Assembly: GCA_020631735.1 (NCBI GenBank)
Contig: CM036188.1
Location: forward strand, 12,566,214 to 12,630,213
Length of the DNA: 64,000 bases
DNA from: Saccharum officinarum
Taxonomy: Eukaryota > Streptophyta > Magnoliopsida > Poales > Poaceae
Reading direction: 5' to 3'
Shown here: positions 1 through 11,658 of the stretch, one piece after another
Layout of the letters: each line of letters begins with the position of its first letter
How positions within the stretch are numbered: position 1 is the stretch's first letter
Translations under genes and position numbers: made by a program
Notes under the pieces: model-generated
The model's database searches: none
What the model was told of the DNA's origin: nothing
What the model saw: the letters and a program-made list of their open reading frames with translations, nothing else

Positions 1-2480
1 CACCCTCAACAATTAGCGGGTCAATAGATTGCTTAGATTGCTGCCCAAGCTGTGCAACATCTTTTTCTGCTCTCCTCGCTTTCACCGACTCCTTATATGA
101 CTTGCTGAGAGAGCGTTCATAGTCCGATAATGGTGGGGGCTTAGCTGCATCACGCTGCTTTTGCTTCTTAGCCTCGATTTTTTTCCTTAGTTCTTGTTGA
201 CGAATGTACTGTGGCTTTGGCGGGTTTTTCCTTAGTTCCTCCCTCCTTGCTCTACTTTCTGCTAAACATTTCTTCCAATTATCCAAAGCTTTTTGTGCCA
301 CCGCTTTTGATTCTTCTTCAGACTTCTCGTAAAGCAGCTTCTCTAGAGAGGCCTTTTTTCTACCACGGCTGGCTTTCTTCTTCGCCGGGGACTTCACCGG
401 GGGCGGGGGCGCCTCTTCTGGCTCTTTGATGGTGTGGGAGGTGAAGGAGGGGGAGCCCGCCTTGGAGGAGATGGAGATGGAGATGGAGATGGAGATGCAG
501 CCATGCCATGGAACACATCTTCTGGCTTTTCGTCCAGAGCACTCTGATGATCATCATGGGCTGGAAGAACTGGACTTTGGTTGGGAGACCTATGAGTACA
601 AAAATGATTGGGAGTAAATTGTTATTACGCAAGAAGATCCAATAATTGAGAATGGGGGTTATTAATTATTGAAAAATTATTTCGTTAACTTTAATCCGTA
701 CCTATCTTGAGGTAGTTGAGGAGGAGACGACGGTGCCCTTTCTAACAGACTGGGAATAATGATGTAGCGCTTGCGCCATACAATGCATGCATGCTCTACT
801 TGTCCTAGGGTCTTCTCCTATCATCTCAAGGAAAGTCAAGAGCCACTTTCTTATAGTCGTTGATAACTCTATCCACCCCGACGCTATAATAGCCGGGTGG
901 AATTTGATTCCCATGACTTGTTGGTGCCTCCTCACCAGGGACCACAAGAGAAACAAAACCGTACGCCACCAACACTGTGGCACCGATGTTCACCATGGGA
1001 ATGTGCAACTCACATGGAGCCAAAGGCACGAAGAAGTCATCCATGGGGAAGTGCTACAAATGCTTCACCTTGATTTGTAGGGAGCTTAGTGGAAGCACAG
1101 CTGCTTCTATGCTGAGTAGGGCTAACGTTGACTCCATGCTTTGATGTTGACTGTCTTTGGCTTTGTACCATCTCCTCTAACTCTTTCATTCTTGTTTCCA
1201 TGCTTATTTCTCTTTCCCATGATTCATGCACCGCCACCTCTAACCTGTGGATCTGCTCTGCCTCCTCATCCTTCCTCTGTTGGCGGCTTCTGTACGTATC
1301 CGCGTCCTCAGGGAAGCCATACCACCACGAAATCAACCCTTTGCTCGCGTTCGCCCAGGGTGTTCAGGAGTCTAGAGGGTGTATGTGAGTTCATAATTCT
1401 CTCGGTTGGGCCGGAAGGCACCACGGGTAGAAGCATCTACAATATGGAAAAGTCTTTGTGTTGCTACTCTGATTTCTGCCCCCATAACCGGTGCCCCTGT
1501 CTCTAGGTCCAGTGATCCCCCATGCACGAAAAACCAATTCTTGGAGTGTTCGGGCTAGTCCAATGAAAATGGATGGATCCCTTTGACAACCATGTCTTCT
1601 TCCATTCTTTCCCACTTTGGAATGGCAGTCCTGTAGCCACCTGATCCTGTTTTATGATGATATTGTTTCTTTCACGCATTCTCTTGGTTCCTTCTCACAA
1701 ATTCCTCACCCTCTTCTGAGGTCTTGTACCTTACAAATTTAGGCCACTAGTCCCTCAACTTTTTGTATGGGCTATTTTCACTGAAATCTGAGTTATATTC
1801 TTCTTGATAAAATTGTTGTACAACTTCTTCCAGGTCTGGAATTGTGTGGCCATCTTCTTGAGAGCCCAACTTTTAACTAGTCCTCGTAAATCGTCACCTA
1901 CTGGTAGATTGAAATGTTCAAGGACTGACTGCTAAAGAAGGTCCTTTTCTAGATCTGAGACAAAAGGGATTCGAGGATCATCCTTCCTCTGTTTCCATTC
2001 ACGAAAGCTGATCGGGACCCTGTCCCTAACAAGAACCCCACAGTGATTTACGAACTTCTTTGCATTGGCTACTGGCAGGAGCGGTTCACCGGTATTAGGA
2101 TCGACTTATGTGATGTTGTAGTGTCCCTCCAACGTTTTGTCGGGCCTCGTACACTTCTCATCAACATCGTCGATCCTGAGGGCTATGTACATACGAACAC
2201 AAAAAAGATTCAGTAATACATTTATATATATACGAATTAATAGAATTATTTAATTTCATATATATAAGAGGTGCAAGATTATTAACAAATATACCTCGCC
2301 AGCACTTTCTAGCACAGGAGGAGGTTCTTGCACATGAGGTTCATGCTCATCTTCTAAGTTCGCTAAGTAGTCATCGAACTCTTGGTCGGCCTCATTCTGG
2401 TTGGGGCCATATTGAGTGACGGTGTTGATAATGTTCATCATGGTCTCATTCTGGTCGTAATCGTCTTGTGGCTCGGCCAT
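1..2480 (-). pseudogene. Degenerate CACTA second ORF (plant transposase Ptta/En/Spm, Transposase_24-like)
   Basis: A likely start is the ATG at 2480-2478 (MAEPQDDYDQNE), opening an acidic N-terminus that ends at a good GT donor after 2295. The next exon starts near 2185 (DDVDEKCTRPDKTLEGHYNI) and contains the family landmarks GEPLLPVANAKKFVNHCG and LVRDRVPISFREWK. These fit the DNA-binding accessory protein of plant En/Spm elements. Later blocks (VHGGSLDLETGAP near 1530; FFVPLAPCELHIPMVNIG near 1030; GYYSVGVDRVINDYKK near 880) lie in different frames with stops between them. A Pro/Ser-rich linker encoded by a GGAGAT hexamer run near 464-497 and a Lys/Arg-rich tail follow. The reading frame runs off the left edge. 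The gene is broken by at least three frameshifts and several in-frame stops. Function is inferred from motif order. Confidence 0.75.
464..497. repeat. GGAGAT hexanucleotide microsatellite
   Basis: About five tandem GGAGAT units lie inside the decayed second CACTA ORF. On the minus strand they read as alternating Ser-Pro codons in one frame, forming the Pro-rich linker of that protein. Confidence 0.8.
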
Positions 2481-2736
2481 CTTAATTACCACGACTATAT
2501 ATAAAATGAAAACCATACACTAGCTAGGGTTTGCATGCGTTGATCTCGATCAAGATATAATAAGGGTTTGGAGAGAGAAGCTCTCGGTCGGTTCGGGTTT
2601 GGAGCGGAGCTTAGGATGGGTGGCGAGGATGGCGGGGTCACATGGTCGCGCGGTGATGAGGACACGACACATGGTGGTGAGGATATATATCAACATTGGT
2701 ACGTGTATTACATAATAGGTCTAATACATCACCATA

Positions 2737-5700
2737 TCAAGCGGGAATAGCAATGAACTTCTTGATGTATGTTCCTTGGTTATGATCACGCTGTAACCAT
2801 GGATTGTCTTCATCACCTAGCAGGATGCTTGGGTCACTGTTTACTATGAAGGGAGAAATTCCATCATTCTTTTCATAATCTTCTGACATGTCAGACCTGT
2901 CCTCGATTCCAATGTTGTTTCTTTTCCCTGAAAGAACTATGTGGCACATTGGCTCATTGTCTGAGCTGTTGTCATTGGTTTTCCCTTTCTTCGGTTTGGT
3001 AGACATGTCCTTCACATAGAAAACCTGATTCACATCCTTGGCTAGGCCGAATGGTTCGTTTCTATACCCAATATTGTTGAGGTCCACTGTTGTCATTCCG
3101 TAATGAGGGTCCACTGTTACCCCACCTCTTGTCACCTTCACCCATTGGCATCGAAACAAAGGGACCTTAAAATAAGGTCCATAGTCTAATTCTCATATCT
3201 CCTCTATGCGGCTATAATATGTTTCCTTATTTCCATTTGGGTCTATGGCATCTATGCGAACGTCACTATTTTGGTTGGTGCTCCTTTTATCTTGGGCCAT
3301 CGTGTAATATGTATTGCCATTTATCTCGTACCCTTTGGATATCGTGATATGCCAAGATGGTTCCCTAGACAACAAGTACAGTTGGGCATCCAGACTCTCG
3401 TGACCCTGACATCGTTTTTGCAACCAATATCCAAAAGAGTCCATGTGCTGACGCGTAATCCAGGCTTCAATCCTCCTCGATAATTCAGATCGTACAATGT
3501 CCTTATGTTCCTCAATATACGGCTCCACCAAAGAGGAGTTTTGTAGAACTGTGTAGTGTGCTTTACGAAAATAATTGTCCTCCTTGCCAATATATGATTT
3601 CTTCCCTAGAGTTCCCTTTCCACTTAGTCTCCTCTCATGCCGTGATTCAGGAACACTAATTGGGTCAAGGTCAGGAATAAAATCAACGCAGAACTCAATG
3701 ACCTTCTCTGCTCCGTAGCCCTTGGTGATGCTTCCTTCTGGCCGAGTAGGTTGTGAACATATTTCTTCAGGACTCCCGTGAACCTTTCAAAGGGGAACAT
3801 GTTGTGTACGAACATAGGGCTGAGAATACTAATCTTTTTGATCAAGTGAACTAGGAGGTGCGTCATAATATTAAAGAAGGATGGCGGGAACACCAACTCA
3901 AAGCTGACAAGACATTGGACCATGTCATTCTGTAGCTTTGCTAGATGCGATAGATTGATTGCCTTCTAAGAAATTGCGTTGACGAATGCACATAGTTTCA
4001 TAGTGGCTAATCGTACATTTGGAGGTAGAATCCCTTTGAATGCAACCGGAAGCAATTGCGTCATAAGCACGTGACAATCATGAGACTTTAACTTTAGGAA
4101 TTTCTTCTATGCCACATTTATTATCCCCTTTATATTTGAGGAGAAGCTAGATGGGACCTTGATGCTGTTTAGGCATTCAAACATGCTTTCCTTCTTTTCT
4201 GTGCTAAGAGTGTAGATGGCAGGACTTAAGTACTTTCGTCCATCATCTACCTTCTTTGGATCCAGGTTATCTCGTTCTTTTATACACTACAAGTCCTGTC
4301 TTGCTTCCAGTGTGTCCTTAGACTTCCCATACACACCCATGAAGCCTAGTAGGTTCACACAAAGATTCTTCGCCAAATGCATCATGTCGATCGCGTTGCG
4401 GACCTCTAGGACTTTCCAGTAGGGTAGCTCCCAAAATATGGACTTCTTCCACATGGATGCGTGTCCGTTGGCATCATTCAGAACAGGTTGGCTGTCAGGT
4501 CCCTTCCCAAAGACTACTTGTATATCTTTGACCATATTAAATACATCCTCACCACTACGGTTCTCAAGCTTTGTTTGGTGATCTGCCTTATCCTTAAAAT
4601 GCTTGCCTCTCTTTCTTAGGGCGTGATTCAATGGAAGAAATTGACTATGGCCCATGTACACGACCTTTCAACATTTTTTTAAAAATATACCTCCTAGGTC
4701 ATGAAAACAGTGCGTGCATGCATTATATCCCTTCTTTGACTATCCTGCAAGATTACTAAGAGCAGGCCAATCATTGATTATTACGAACAATGAAGCTCAC
4801 AGGTCAAAGTGTTCCTATTTGTACTCATCCCACACACGTACAACTGTGGTGCTTCACAACTATAGAAGTTCCTTAACTAATAGCCTCAGGTACACATCAA
4901 TGTCGTTTCTAGGTTGCTTCGGGCCTTGGATGAGCACTAGCATCATAATGAACTTCCGCTTCATGCACAGCCATAGAGGAAGGTTGTAGATGCATAGAGT
5001 AATAGGCCAAGTACTATGGCTGCTGCTCTGTTCCCCAAAAGGATTCATGCCATCCATACTTAAAGCAAACCTTAAGTTTCTTGCGTCTTCTGCAAATTTT
5101 GGGAATTCTCTGTCGATTGATCTCCACTGGGACCCATCTGTTGGGTGTCTCAACATATTGTCTACCTTACGGTCTTTTTTGTGTCATCACAACAATTTTG
5201 CATGCTCTTTGTTTCTGAACAAAGGTTTCAAGCGTGGTATTATAGGAGCATACCACATCACCTTGGCAGGGATTCTCTTCCTCGAACGTTCGCTCAAAAC
5301 ATCACTAGGGTCATCTCGCCTGATCTTGTACCGCGATGCATGGCATACCGAGCATGCATCCAAATTCTCGTACTCCTTGCCACGGTAAAAGGATGCAATC
5401 ATTAGGACATGCATGTATCTTCTGGATTTCTAATCCTAGAGGGCAGACGACTTATTTTGCTTTGTAGGTAGTGGCGGGCAATTCGTTTCCCTTCAGAAGC
5501 ATCTTCTTTTGGATAGCCAGTAACTGCCCAAATCCTTGTCGGATACACCATTCTTTGCCTTCCATTGCAGCAATTCCAGTGTGGTACCCAACTTTTTTTG
5601 CCCCTCTTCGGCAGTGGGGTATAGCAATTTCTTATGATCCTCTTGCATGCGCTCGAACTTGATCTTCTCCTTTTCACTTTTCGCATTCTCTCTATGCATC

Positions 5701-6086
5701 ATGGATGGCCTGACCAAGATCATCAGCGGGATCTAACTCTTCTTTAGCAGCCCCCTCTTCTTTAGCTTCCCCATTGCAGTATTATCAAAGGCACCATATT
5801 CAGCAAAACCATGGAAAATCATGTTGTCATCATCCCCTTCTTCTTCATCTTCTTCCATTATAACACCTCTTTCTCCGTGCTTAGTCTAACAAATATAGTT
5901 TTGCATGAAACTAGATGTGAATAGGTGTTCATGAATTTTCCTTGGGCAAGAATAATCCTTCTCATTCTTACATAGAGCACATGGGCAGCACATGAAACCA
6001 TTCTACATGTTTGCCTTGGCCACATTTAAGAAATCATGCACGCCCCTAATGAACTCTGGGAGCGGCGGTCAGCGTTGTATATCCAT
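2737..6086 (-). pseudogene. Degenerate TNP2-type CACTA transposase
   Basis: Domains appear in the expected order on the minus strand. First is a transposase-associated N-terminal domain from ATG 6086-6084, with FMCCPCALCKNEKDYSCPR and IHEHLFTSSFM, then an acidic linker (MEEDEEEGDDDN). The TNP2 core follows, about 5410-4200 (MWYAPIIPRLKPLF; LSMDGMNPFGEQ; HSQFLPLNHALRKRGKHF; NAIDMMHLAKNLCVNLLGFMG). Next is a DUF4218-like region, about 4060-3530 (KLKSHDCHVLMTQLLPVAFK), then a DUF4216-like C-terminus (FRCQWVKVTRGGVTVDPHYG) ending at stop 2737. These are the signatures of plant En/Spm TNPD/TNP2 transposases, which cut and rejoin CACTA termini. Many frameshifts and stops interrupt it, several being Trp codons turned to TAG (for example YIC-stop-TKHGERG near 5885). 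No single frame spans more than about 140 codons, so it is not functional. Confidence 0.88.
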
Positions 6087-6259
6087 TGTTGGTTCATCTA
6101 CATTACAGGACGTACACCATACGAGAAACTTGTAATAACCCATATTATACAACATGCATGGTTAGTAGTTAATTAAAAGATTCAAATATCCATCAATCAA
6201 CATGATTAATTAATATCCCAAATAGCACTAAACAAGTAGCAAAACAAACATGAATTTTA

Positions 6260-6780
6260 TTAAAGCCTTGATACAATGTAGACAATCCCAAATAGCACTA
6301 AACTAACTAAGCCTATAGTGCACTTCAGCAGAGGAAGGATTTCGCGACCAATTCCAACTAAAACAAACAGATCATTCTTCTGCTGGTTCACTGCCTCATC
6401 ATCCACAGGTGCACTCTCATCAGTCGCCTCAGCCGCCCTTGCAAGAGATTTTCGGATGTGCTCAACATACTCTTCCTCCTAGTACCAACCGTCACATGAT
6501 CCATTGCCATCGCACTGAAATTACAATACCAAATAAAGAACTTTAATAAAAATCATCACAAAAATGGCTACAAACCATTCAAAAACATGACAAAAAAAGA
6601 ACTTACATCACGATTCGGACACGTGTAGAAGATGTGCCCATTCTTGGGACCCTTCTTCTTCACCCTGTACTCCCTCACAATCTTCTACTCACACTTGCCA
6701 CATGCAATGAGAGGGAGGTCCGGCCTCAGTCGTCCCTTAGGAACCCCATGCGAGGCCGAGGGCCCGGAAGCCGCCGCCAT
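6260..6780 (-). pseudogene. Broken two-exon GRF-type zinc-finger ORF with a C-terminal hydrophobic tail, inside the CACTA element
   Basis: Exon 1 runs 6780 to 6607 from an ATG (MAAASGPSASHGVPKGRLRP) and ends at a clean GTAAGT donor. Exon 2 runs 6514 to 6260 after a TTTCAG acceptor, and the frame is kept across the junction. The spaced residues C-G-K-C, then GHIFYTCPNRD, then CDG match the GRF zinc-finger pattern (CxxC ... C ... C), a single-stranded nucleic-acid binding fold. Exon 2 continues into an acidic segment (EEEYVEHIRKSLARAAEATD) and ends with a membrane-like stretch (TIGLVSLVLFGIVYIV). One TAG stop interrupts each exon, both explicable as former Trp codons (TGG to TAG). It sits upstream of, and in the same direction as, the transposase. 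It may be an intrinsic accessory ORF of this CACTA family or a captured host fragment; I cannot tell which. Confidence 0.65.
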
Positions 6781-6829
6781 CTACAACTCTCTATACTCAT
6801 TTTCATCGACTACTAAATGAGCTATATTC

Positions 6830-7240
6830 TAAAAAAACCTTAAATTTCACTATTTCTAAACCATGAAGTGAGGCAATAAAAGGTGCATACTAGTTTTCAT
6901 GAGCTACTATAAGATTTCTTCATCTACATATGCCAATTGTCAAGTGATTTTTGAGCTCAAATGACATATAAATCAAAAATATCCACCATTATTCCCAATC
7001 TAGAAAACCACAAATTTCTCTATTTCAAGACCATAAAATGAGGCAACAAAAGGTGCATACTAGTTTTGATGAACTACTATAAGCTTCCTTCATCTTCATA
7101 TTCAAACTATCAAGTGATTTCGCGCTCAAATGGTATATAAATAGAAAAATCCATCATCATTCACAATCTAAAAAACCACAATGCAAATTTCTCTATTTCT
7201 AGACCACAAAATGAGCCATGCTAGTGATGAAACAGGAGAG
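6830..7240. repeat. Tandem repeat of about 170 bp near the CACTA 5' end
   Basis: The block with aggtgcatactagttttcat (6881) recurs as aggtgcatactagttttgat (7051), 170 bp apart. Shared surroundings include ctatttc-aacca at the start of each unit and caagtgatttt-gctcaaatg in the middle. A third partial unit starts near 7175. It is AT-rich and non-coding, and probably part of the promoter or leader side of the transposon. Confidence 0.8.
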
Positions 7241-7379
7241 GATGAAGCTACTAACCTTTTAGAACCAAAAATGGATAGAGGAATCGAGTGAAGTGTTGAA
7301 ATGGCAGCCGACGACGAGCAAGAATAGAGAGCTTGAAATGGCTCGGGCTGGGGCAGGAAGAATGAGAGAAAAGTATATA

Positions 7380-7710
7380 TGCCAGAACCTATAGTCCCGG
7401 TTGGTGGTTCAAACCTAGACTACAAGTTGGCTTCTAATCTCTATTGGAGCCACCAACCGGTATTAAACGTTAAGCCACGGCTGGTGGCTCCAACCGGGAC
7501 TGAAGGGTGACCTTTAGTCCCGGTTTTAGCCACCAACCGGGACTAAAGGTCCCCTCCTGCTCTCCTCCTGCAAAAGTTGCGCCCCTAGCCGTTGGGCAGG
7601 GGACTTTAGTCCAGTTGGTATGTCCAACCGGGACAAAAGCTTTCTTTATTCCCGGGCCCAAAATTGGCCGGGACTAAAGCCTCGAACCGAAAGTCTGTTC
7701 TCTACTAGTG
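7380..7710 (-). repeat. CACTA subterminal repeats and terminal inverted repeat
   Basis: Multiple direct and inverted copies of CCGGTTGGTGGCT and GGGACTAAAG precede the terminus at 7710. One pair forms a perfect 16-bp inverted repeat, 7510-7525 (acctttagtcccggtt) and 7535-7550 (aaccgggactaaaggt), around a 9-base loop. In En/Spm elements such subterminal motifs are transposase binding sites. A transcript through this region would fold into hairpins. Confidence 0.85.
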
Positions 7711-9600
7711 ATTAAAGCTAATGTGATCCTAAAGCAACATAAAATTACGGGATGTCTTGTGAGTGGTAACCACTAAACATGGAGAGGCACGCAATAGACC
7801 ATCTCCATATGAAGACCTAGTTCTTATCTCTCTCGTCTCCATTTGTTCTCCAATACAAATGGACAAGGAAAATGCAACCGGGAGCGAGATGACGCCTACA
7901 AGAAACAGGTGGCACAATAGTAAATCAATGACGACAGGACTTGTGGCATTCTGCGCCTGCTGAACTAATGATCGTTGTTGCACTATTGCTTTCCACGACT
8001 GTGCACTAAGTCGCTATCTAGTTCCTTGCATGGGTACATATGAAAATTAGAAAAAAAAAGTAGCCACAAGTAGCACATCGTTGAAATGTTGAAGCACAAA
8101 AAGTTGCTTAGGTCAGAGTACCCTATAGAACAATTTTTAATACCTCGGTAAATAAATTAGGTATTTCCTAAAATCAATTTCTGCAATCTTGTAATTGTTG
8201 TCTTCCTCCCATGCTACAGTTATGTGGAGCAACCCCGATGGATTCTTGTATGGGGTCAAGTAGCCAACCATATTAAGTTTACTTATTAATTGCCTGTCCC
8301 TTTCAAATGAACAACCCCATCTGCCTATTTATGGTGACGATGAGCTGATATTCGCTGCATGATAGGTTCACTGTGAAGGGTGAATGCTTGGCCCAAAAAA
8401 GTACACTGCTTGCAATTTCCAACTGCAATGCTCATTAAAACAGCCCTAAAAAAGCAAGTCCCACTGCCACCAGCCCTATATACAATACTACATAGTGATT
8501 TCTGTTCAGCATGTAACTTGACAAAATGCAACCATGCTAGATATAGCCTAAGAGGTTCAAAGTAGCTAGAAAGATGGTGCCCATGTGTGTTGGAATGGGA
8601 GGTAAGAGGGAAACACAGATTAGGAATACAATAACATGAAGGGAGGTGGAAGGAGCAGGGGTATGAAGCTGGTACATTAGGGCTACTATACCAGGAGCCC
8701 TCAAATCAATGTCTGAACAATTAATTTGAGGTCTACTATAGCAGGAGCCCTCAAATTCAACTCGGCAGCAGCAGATCTCTATTCCCCAGTTCGCCACTGT
8801 GCCTGTGCTGCGCATGGAGAAGGGAGCTAGGGGTCAAGGAGGTGCTATGCCACACCGAGATGACCGACCATGGTTGCCCAGGGCTCAAAGGCACAGTGGG
8901 GAGGAGCGCCCAGGGCTTGAGAGCTTGGTCAGGAGGGGCGCCATGATGGGCAGAGCGGGTGTGGGAATGAGAAAAACAACCAATCGCCTGATGGGGACCG
9001 CAGTCGACACCTGCAAGAATGTGGGTGGAAGGGTAGGATTCCGGGGCCTCCCTAGTCTGGGGGCTTGAATAGGCACCTTCTTGGAGTTGTGTTCTTCTTA
9101 TGGTCCCTCAAATTTTAGTTTCTTAGCTTGTTTGAGGGCCCTGCTATAGTTCCTCATAATGGGTTGACTGCCAAATTCATTCTATGAACCGAAATCAGGG
9201 ATGTTGTCCTCTTCAATTCAGCGCTGCAGCATCGATAGGTATGCGAACCCATAGTGGAACTATGTGTGGCAGAGACTGGAAACATGGGCCTATGGCAGGT
9301 GGCAGCATGGGCAGTGGCATGGAGCCAGCAAGCCTGTTCTATAGATGATAAAAACTTATAATTCATAATTTAGGGTGCAAATAGTAAATACATGATTAAA
9401 AAAAAGCTAACACAAAAGAATAACGTTGTTTATCTAGTCAAAATTAGGTTAGTATGCGGTGTGGTGTACAGAGCTCCCATGTGATATTTCAGGTCATGAT
9501 ATGAATCTGCTTTGAAAGCATTGAATATTTTGTGCAATAGTGGATTGATTAGATTGGAACACATGTACGTGTGTACGTATAGGGAGGGGATTGACCAGTT
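7711..9600. other. Non-coding DNA outside the CACTA element, including dispersed-repeat copy A
   Basis: I found no convincing gene. Short open frames such as 8799-9068 match nothing I recognise and lack conserved motifs or splice context. A phrase gctactatancaggagccctcaaat occurs twice in the plus-strand text, near 8690 and 8732. The segment 7930-8620 is repeat copy A, listed separately. Confidence 0.6.
7930..8620 (+). repeat. Local dispersed repeat, copy A
   Basis: The sequence shares long imperfect blocks with 17905-18312, 23860-24350 and 25196-25300. Landmarks are gatggattcttgtatg near 8238, gaacaatttttaatacctc near 8129, a tttccaactgcaatgct block near 8417, and the tail acttgacaaaatgcaacca near 8515. 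No coding potential or terminal structure is evident. It could be an unclassified transposon remnant or a segmental duplication. Confidence 0.7.
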
Positions 9601-11640
9601 TATAGAAACAGGGCCGGATTTGATCGCCTCCCTAATCCTACTAGTATAGTGCCCGTGCTAACGCCACGGCAACATCTTAGGGATGCACATCAAAACAACC
9701 AAACGACGATACCTTTTCCTTGCCTGTGCGAATGCTACGATAAAAAAACAAAAAGACAATGTTTCTTAAAAATGAAGTAAATAGTGAGATGATTAAGGCT
9801 CATGCCAAAAAGAGATTCATGATGAGTTATCATATTGTTGAGTCCATAGCAATTATGCTTAATAATATAGTATCCGTGTTAATGCTACGGTGGCATCAAG
9901 AAAAAATAAATCATAAAACAAAAATAAATTTAAAGCGACCAACTGTCTAACGCTAGGCATACAAAAAATTAACTATAATTTTGTTTATTTATACATTAAC
10001 CATACAATCAACATTAACCATGTCAAACCAATACACACTCATGAAACACATATGAATCAGAATAAAGCTCATAATTTATACTAAAGCCATCATTATCTGT
10101 CATATGCCATCTTAGACACATAGTTCATGGCAAACAAGCCAAGATGAAATAAGTTCAACTAATATGCTAGACTCAAGATATTTGGTTGCACAGCCAATAT
10201 CTCATATGGTTTGCTTGCACTCTTTACAAATTGATCATCTCTAGGAAGTCCTTACTAAAGTTTTCTGGCATACATCAGTCTACTTCTAGCTATTATCTCC
10301 CACCTGAAAAATAAAAGTTCACATTCGTCAAAAATGCAACCTAAAACACAGCCCAACTTGATAGCAAGGCTGCAAGCAGTAGGAAAACAAAAACTACCAT
10401 CAACAGATATGAAAGTGCCACCTATCAAGGGTGAACCTATCACTTTAGCTTGAGATTGAGTAGATGTACAATTTAAATAATTGTGGAGCAGTAAACAATT
10501 AAGTGCAAAGTGGTTCAAAATAGAGTAAAAGCAAACAGCTACTGTTGTCAAGATCAAGGTAAACAAAATGCTCATATTCACATAAATAGATGATCACTAA
10601 AAAAAATCTGTAGGCAAGATTCAGTTTCAGCTGGAAAATGGCAACTCGCAGAAATAGAATAGGTCACCTCATAGAGTGCTGCCAGAATAGATGCATTCTG
10701 ATTAAAAATACAGTTTAACTCGCAGAAATGGAATAGATCACCTCATAGAATGATGATTATTTACAGAAATATATTCACATATGTTGTAAAAAAGGTGAGC
10801 AAGTTCAGAGTTTCAGACAAAAAGGTGAGAAAGGCAAAAGAAATTTAGGGTAAAAAATTGAGGCCACAGGTACAATCACCATTCTCTATCTCAATATATA
10901 GAACTGTAACCAAAACAAATCATGTGTAGGGTGTGTTGTGTGTTCATATTACCATTCACATATTTCAATGGATTTAAATAATCCATCTATGAACCTTATT
11001 AGGTCACCACAATTTAATCCTTCTTAAAATAAGCATCCTAGCAGAGTGGGTGAGAGAGCATCACCTGGTCCTCCTGCCTCTAATCCATGCACGATGACGC
11101 CTTCTAGCTCTTGTCCACCACACGACGATGACTCTCAGTTCCAGCTTGTCCACACAACGCTGGTTCTCGACACCGGCATCCGCCACAATGACACCTCCTG
11201 GCTCCTCGCTCCTGTAAGGTGATCTATATTACATATACTTTCCTATTTTTTACTCCTAGTGCTACCTAAATGGAACAATAGAGCATCCATTCTGATTCAC
11301 ACATACTCGTATATTAATTGGAACAAAAAATTTGGCCAATTCACATTGGTTATATTTTTGTGGAATAAAAAGCTATAGGTCCAACCCTATCTTTTGCACA
11401 GAGACTATCCGATTTGGCTCCAGCCATAAGTTTGACATTCAGGTTCAGATAGCCACAAGTTAAGTGGTCTCGTATGTCAGGGCCAACTAAATAATAGTAT
11501 GTGTTAGGCCATCTGTCTAGGAATATCTTCATATGGCATTTACATTTCACCAAGCATTTCATATTCGCAATACAGTAACCATTAAACAATGAAGGGAAGA
11601 AAGACAACTGATAGTCAATTTCTCAGGGCAGAGCAAAGCA
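9601..11640. other. AT-rich non-coding DNA
   Basis: A degenerate phrase of the type agtgcccgtgctaacgccacgg (9648) recurs as gcctgtgcgaatgctacg (about 9722) and gtatccgtgttaatgctacgg (about 9870). The phrase ctcgcagaaat-gaata-gtcacctcatag is duplicated near 10647 and 10718. No ORF here has recognisable motifs, and I can identify no element ends. Confidence 0.5.
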
Positions 11641-11658
11641 AAAATTTGTGTTGCCTAC

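Larger units (their letters stand above)
1..7710 (-). mobile_element. CACTA (En/Spm) DNA transposon, right part, read on the minus strand
   Basis: The right terminus is visible. Read on the minus strand from 7710 inward it begins CACTAGTAGAGAACAGACTT, the CACTA hallmark, followed by subterminal copies of the grass CACTA motif AACCGGGACTAAAGG. The three flanking bases 7711-7713 (att) would be one copy of the 3-bp target duplication. Inside, in minus-strand order, lie a small GRF zinc-finger ORF, a TNP2-type transposase and a Transposase_24-type ORF. That is the usual autonomous two-gene layout with an extra small ORF. The other end lies beyond base 1, so length and target duplication cannot be confirmed. 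Both main ORFs carry frameshifts and stops, so this copy cannot encode its own transposase. Superfamily assignment is firm; the family name is not known to me. Confidence 0.9.

Noticed and set aside
8799..9068. Small ORF of 89 codons
   Set aside because: No conserved motif, no start context or splicing evidence, and no neighbour supports it; composition is Gly/Arg-rich by chance.
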